Below, in pieces: positions 62,690-64,000 of a stretch of DNA of 64,000 nucleotides; within the stretch, counting starts at the first letter, position 1, and the number at the start of each line of letters is the position of its first letter. Location of the stretch: assembly GCF_963678635.1 (NCBI RefSeq), contig NC_087064.1, forward strand, positions 42,005,165 through 42,069,164, read 5' to 3'. Origin of the DNA: Symsagittifera roscoffensis. Taxonomy: Eukaryota; Xenacoelomorpha; Acoela; Convolutidae. Both the position numbers and the translations under genes were made by a program. The notes below the pieces were generated by a model, which worked only from the letters and a program-made list of their open reading frames with translations, searched no databases and was not told the origin of the DNA.

Positions 62690-63408
62690 ATTTAGATCGA
62701 GAAATCTCTAAAGGGACTCTTAATTTGAAGTTCAAATTGAGGTTGTTTGTTTTGGCGATGAATTAGATGAGCTTCAGCTCCGCTGTCTAAAGTGAGGGGG
62801 CAAAAATTGCCAATTGATTGAATTTCTGATCTGAAAAGGAAGTGAAGTGGGATGAAATTGAAGTACATTGAGAGCAAAAAGAAATTGATTGATTGTCGGT
62901 ACCTTTTCCCAGTCAATTTGTAAACGCTCTTCTTTTGGTTCAGAAGTGCAGCCTTTAAGTGATTGACTGGACGCGCTGTTTATTCAGTCGCAAATGGCAC
63001 TACCATAACCTCTCCATGCAGGCTATGGGGAAGGCATACTTTTTCCGGGTTTTCAGTTACAGAACTTCCTAAATCGATGGGATCGCCCCGGCATTTAACT
63101 TTAATCCTTCTCATTGGTGCCGGCATTAGTCCTAACTATGATCCCTGTACCCTCTCCCCTCGCAAACAGAAAATCTTACGGACCCAAACCAGCGTCCAAA
63201 GGTTGGATCCATTTTAAATGCAGCGGTTGTAAAAGCTCAATAGAGATTTTTACAGCCTCTCGTCGTGAAACTTATACACTGCCCAATTCGGTGACTAACA
63301 AAACTAACCAACCTTACTCTCCAGCCCGTTACAACCCTCTCTCCAATCACTTATCATTTTCCTTCGATCACACCACCCCTCCCCCTTGTAACCAATTAAA
63401 CTTCTAAT
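62690..63408. other. No recognised gene; one Cys-containing ORF
   Basis: A plus-strand frame is open from about 63,114 to 63,407 without an ATG at its start. It encodes HFKCSGCKSS followed by a Thr/Asn/Pro-rich tail. The C-x-x-C pair hints at a fragment of a transposon protein, but I do not recognise it. The other ORFs are short and featureless. Confidence 0.35.
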
Positions 63409-63490
63409 TCGCGACATGACTCGAACCCCCCTACTGCATCGAACTCCAAAATAAACCAAGCAAACCCCCGTTCTACCAAGTCCGTGAACA
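63409..63490 (-). mobile_element. tRNA-like SINE head or tRNA pseudogene
   Basis: On the minus strand an A box TGGTAGAACGG (63,469-63,479) is followed 41 bp later by a B box GGTTCGAGTCA (63,417-63,427), in the right order and spacing for a Pol III internal promoter. The seven-base ends that should pair as an acceptor stem do not match (GTTCACG versus TGTCGCG), so it is not a functional tRNA. It differs from the SINE family at 59.8-60.6 kb. Confidence 0.45.
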
Positions 63491-63556
63491 TTCTGCATTT
63501 AAAGGGTAATTCTCTACCAAGGCCCTGAACATTCTGCAACTAAAAGGTAATGTATC
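63474..63556. repeat. ~42 bp tandem duplication
   Basis: CTACCAAGTCCGTGAACATT (63,473) and CTACCAAGGCCCTGAACATT (63,515) begin two adjacent related units, both continuing to AAAGGTAAT or AAGGGTAAT. On the minus strand this duplicates the region upstream of the A box. Confidence 0.8.
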
Positions 63557-64000
63557 TCTAGGAAGGCACCCAAAATTGCAGCCGTATTGTGCGAGAACCA
63601 GATCTACATCTATATGAGAAACTAGAAATAGAAGAAAGGGGAGCTTTGGGGGCACAAGTGAAGGCCAGCAACCAAAAACATCGTATCACAAATTTCTACA
63701 TCCCTCCACACTCAAGCTGCTCCAAAGACTTCTAAGGTCCCATACGATAGTAGCACGTCAGCATCATTCATGTCAAACATATGGAAAGCTAGGCTCAGAT
63801 CATCCCCATTTTTAATTACAATTTCAATTGCGGAAGATATCCCGTTCGCTTCCCGTAAACTTTTATAAATTTAGAAAATAGACTGGAGAAGTTTTTAACG
63901 ATGAAATTGATGTGATTTAAGCAAAGAAACCATTGCAGCACGAGAAAAACGCCGCATAACGGACCTTTGGTGACACAATACATGCTGCAGCACCTCATCA
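63557..64000. other. No recognised feature
   Basis: AT-rich sequence without a coding signal, shared repeat or RNA gene that I can support. Two 60-codon minus-strand ORFs show no domain and no BH1/BH3-like pattern. Confidence 0.5.

Overview
This is eukaryotic, almost certainly metazoan (invertebrate), nuclear DNA. There are no operons, ribosome-binding sites or long ORFs. The right part carries Gypsy-type retrotransposon remains, tRNA-derived SINEs, hAT-like and mariner-like MITEs, and one exon that looks like the C-terminus of a Bcl-2 family protein. I cannot name the species. The non-satellite part is AT-rich.

Layout. (1) About 1-46,940 is one uninterrupted, CpG-rich satellite array that continues beyond the left edge. 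Its monomer is 21-23 bp, built around GCGACTAATTTTTCGACC with a CATGC or CAC joint. Monomers are organised into higher-order repeats whose length changes along the array: 626 bp, 1,016 bp, a 0.75-1.1 kb family, 912/978 bp, about 1.1 kb with a 529 bp duplication, a crisp 2,852 bp duplication, about 854 bp, about 1.46 kb, and five copies of a 314 bp unit. All predicted ORFs here are by-products of the repeat. (2) At 46,781-47,009 the array ends in three 54 bp units, a nested hairpin and one monomer in inverted orientation. (3) About 47,010-56,100 is a gene-free patchwork of MITEs, a foldback element, diverged duplications and a mariner-type MITE with TA target sites. (4) 56,393-58,320 is a decayed Gypsy element with recognisable Gag and reverse transcriptase pieces, split by frameshifts and an ATT microsatellite. 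(5) 58,320-61,350 holds diverged tandem repeats and three minus-strand SINE copies. (6) 61,354-61,703 (minus strand) is the only good host-gene candidate, a terminal exon with a BH2-like motif and a C-terminal membrane anchor. (7) 61,704-64,000 contains a 19 bp perfect inverted repeat, a hAT-like MITE and a tRNA-like SINE head, with no recognised upstream exon.

No genes work together here in any visible way. The scientific interest lies in the satellite's architecture, its foldback-like terminus, its CpG variation pattern, and the putative Bcl-2 exon.
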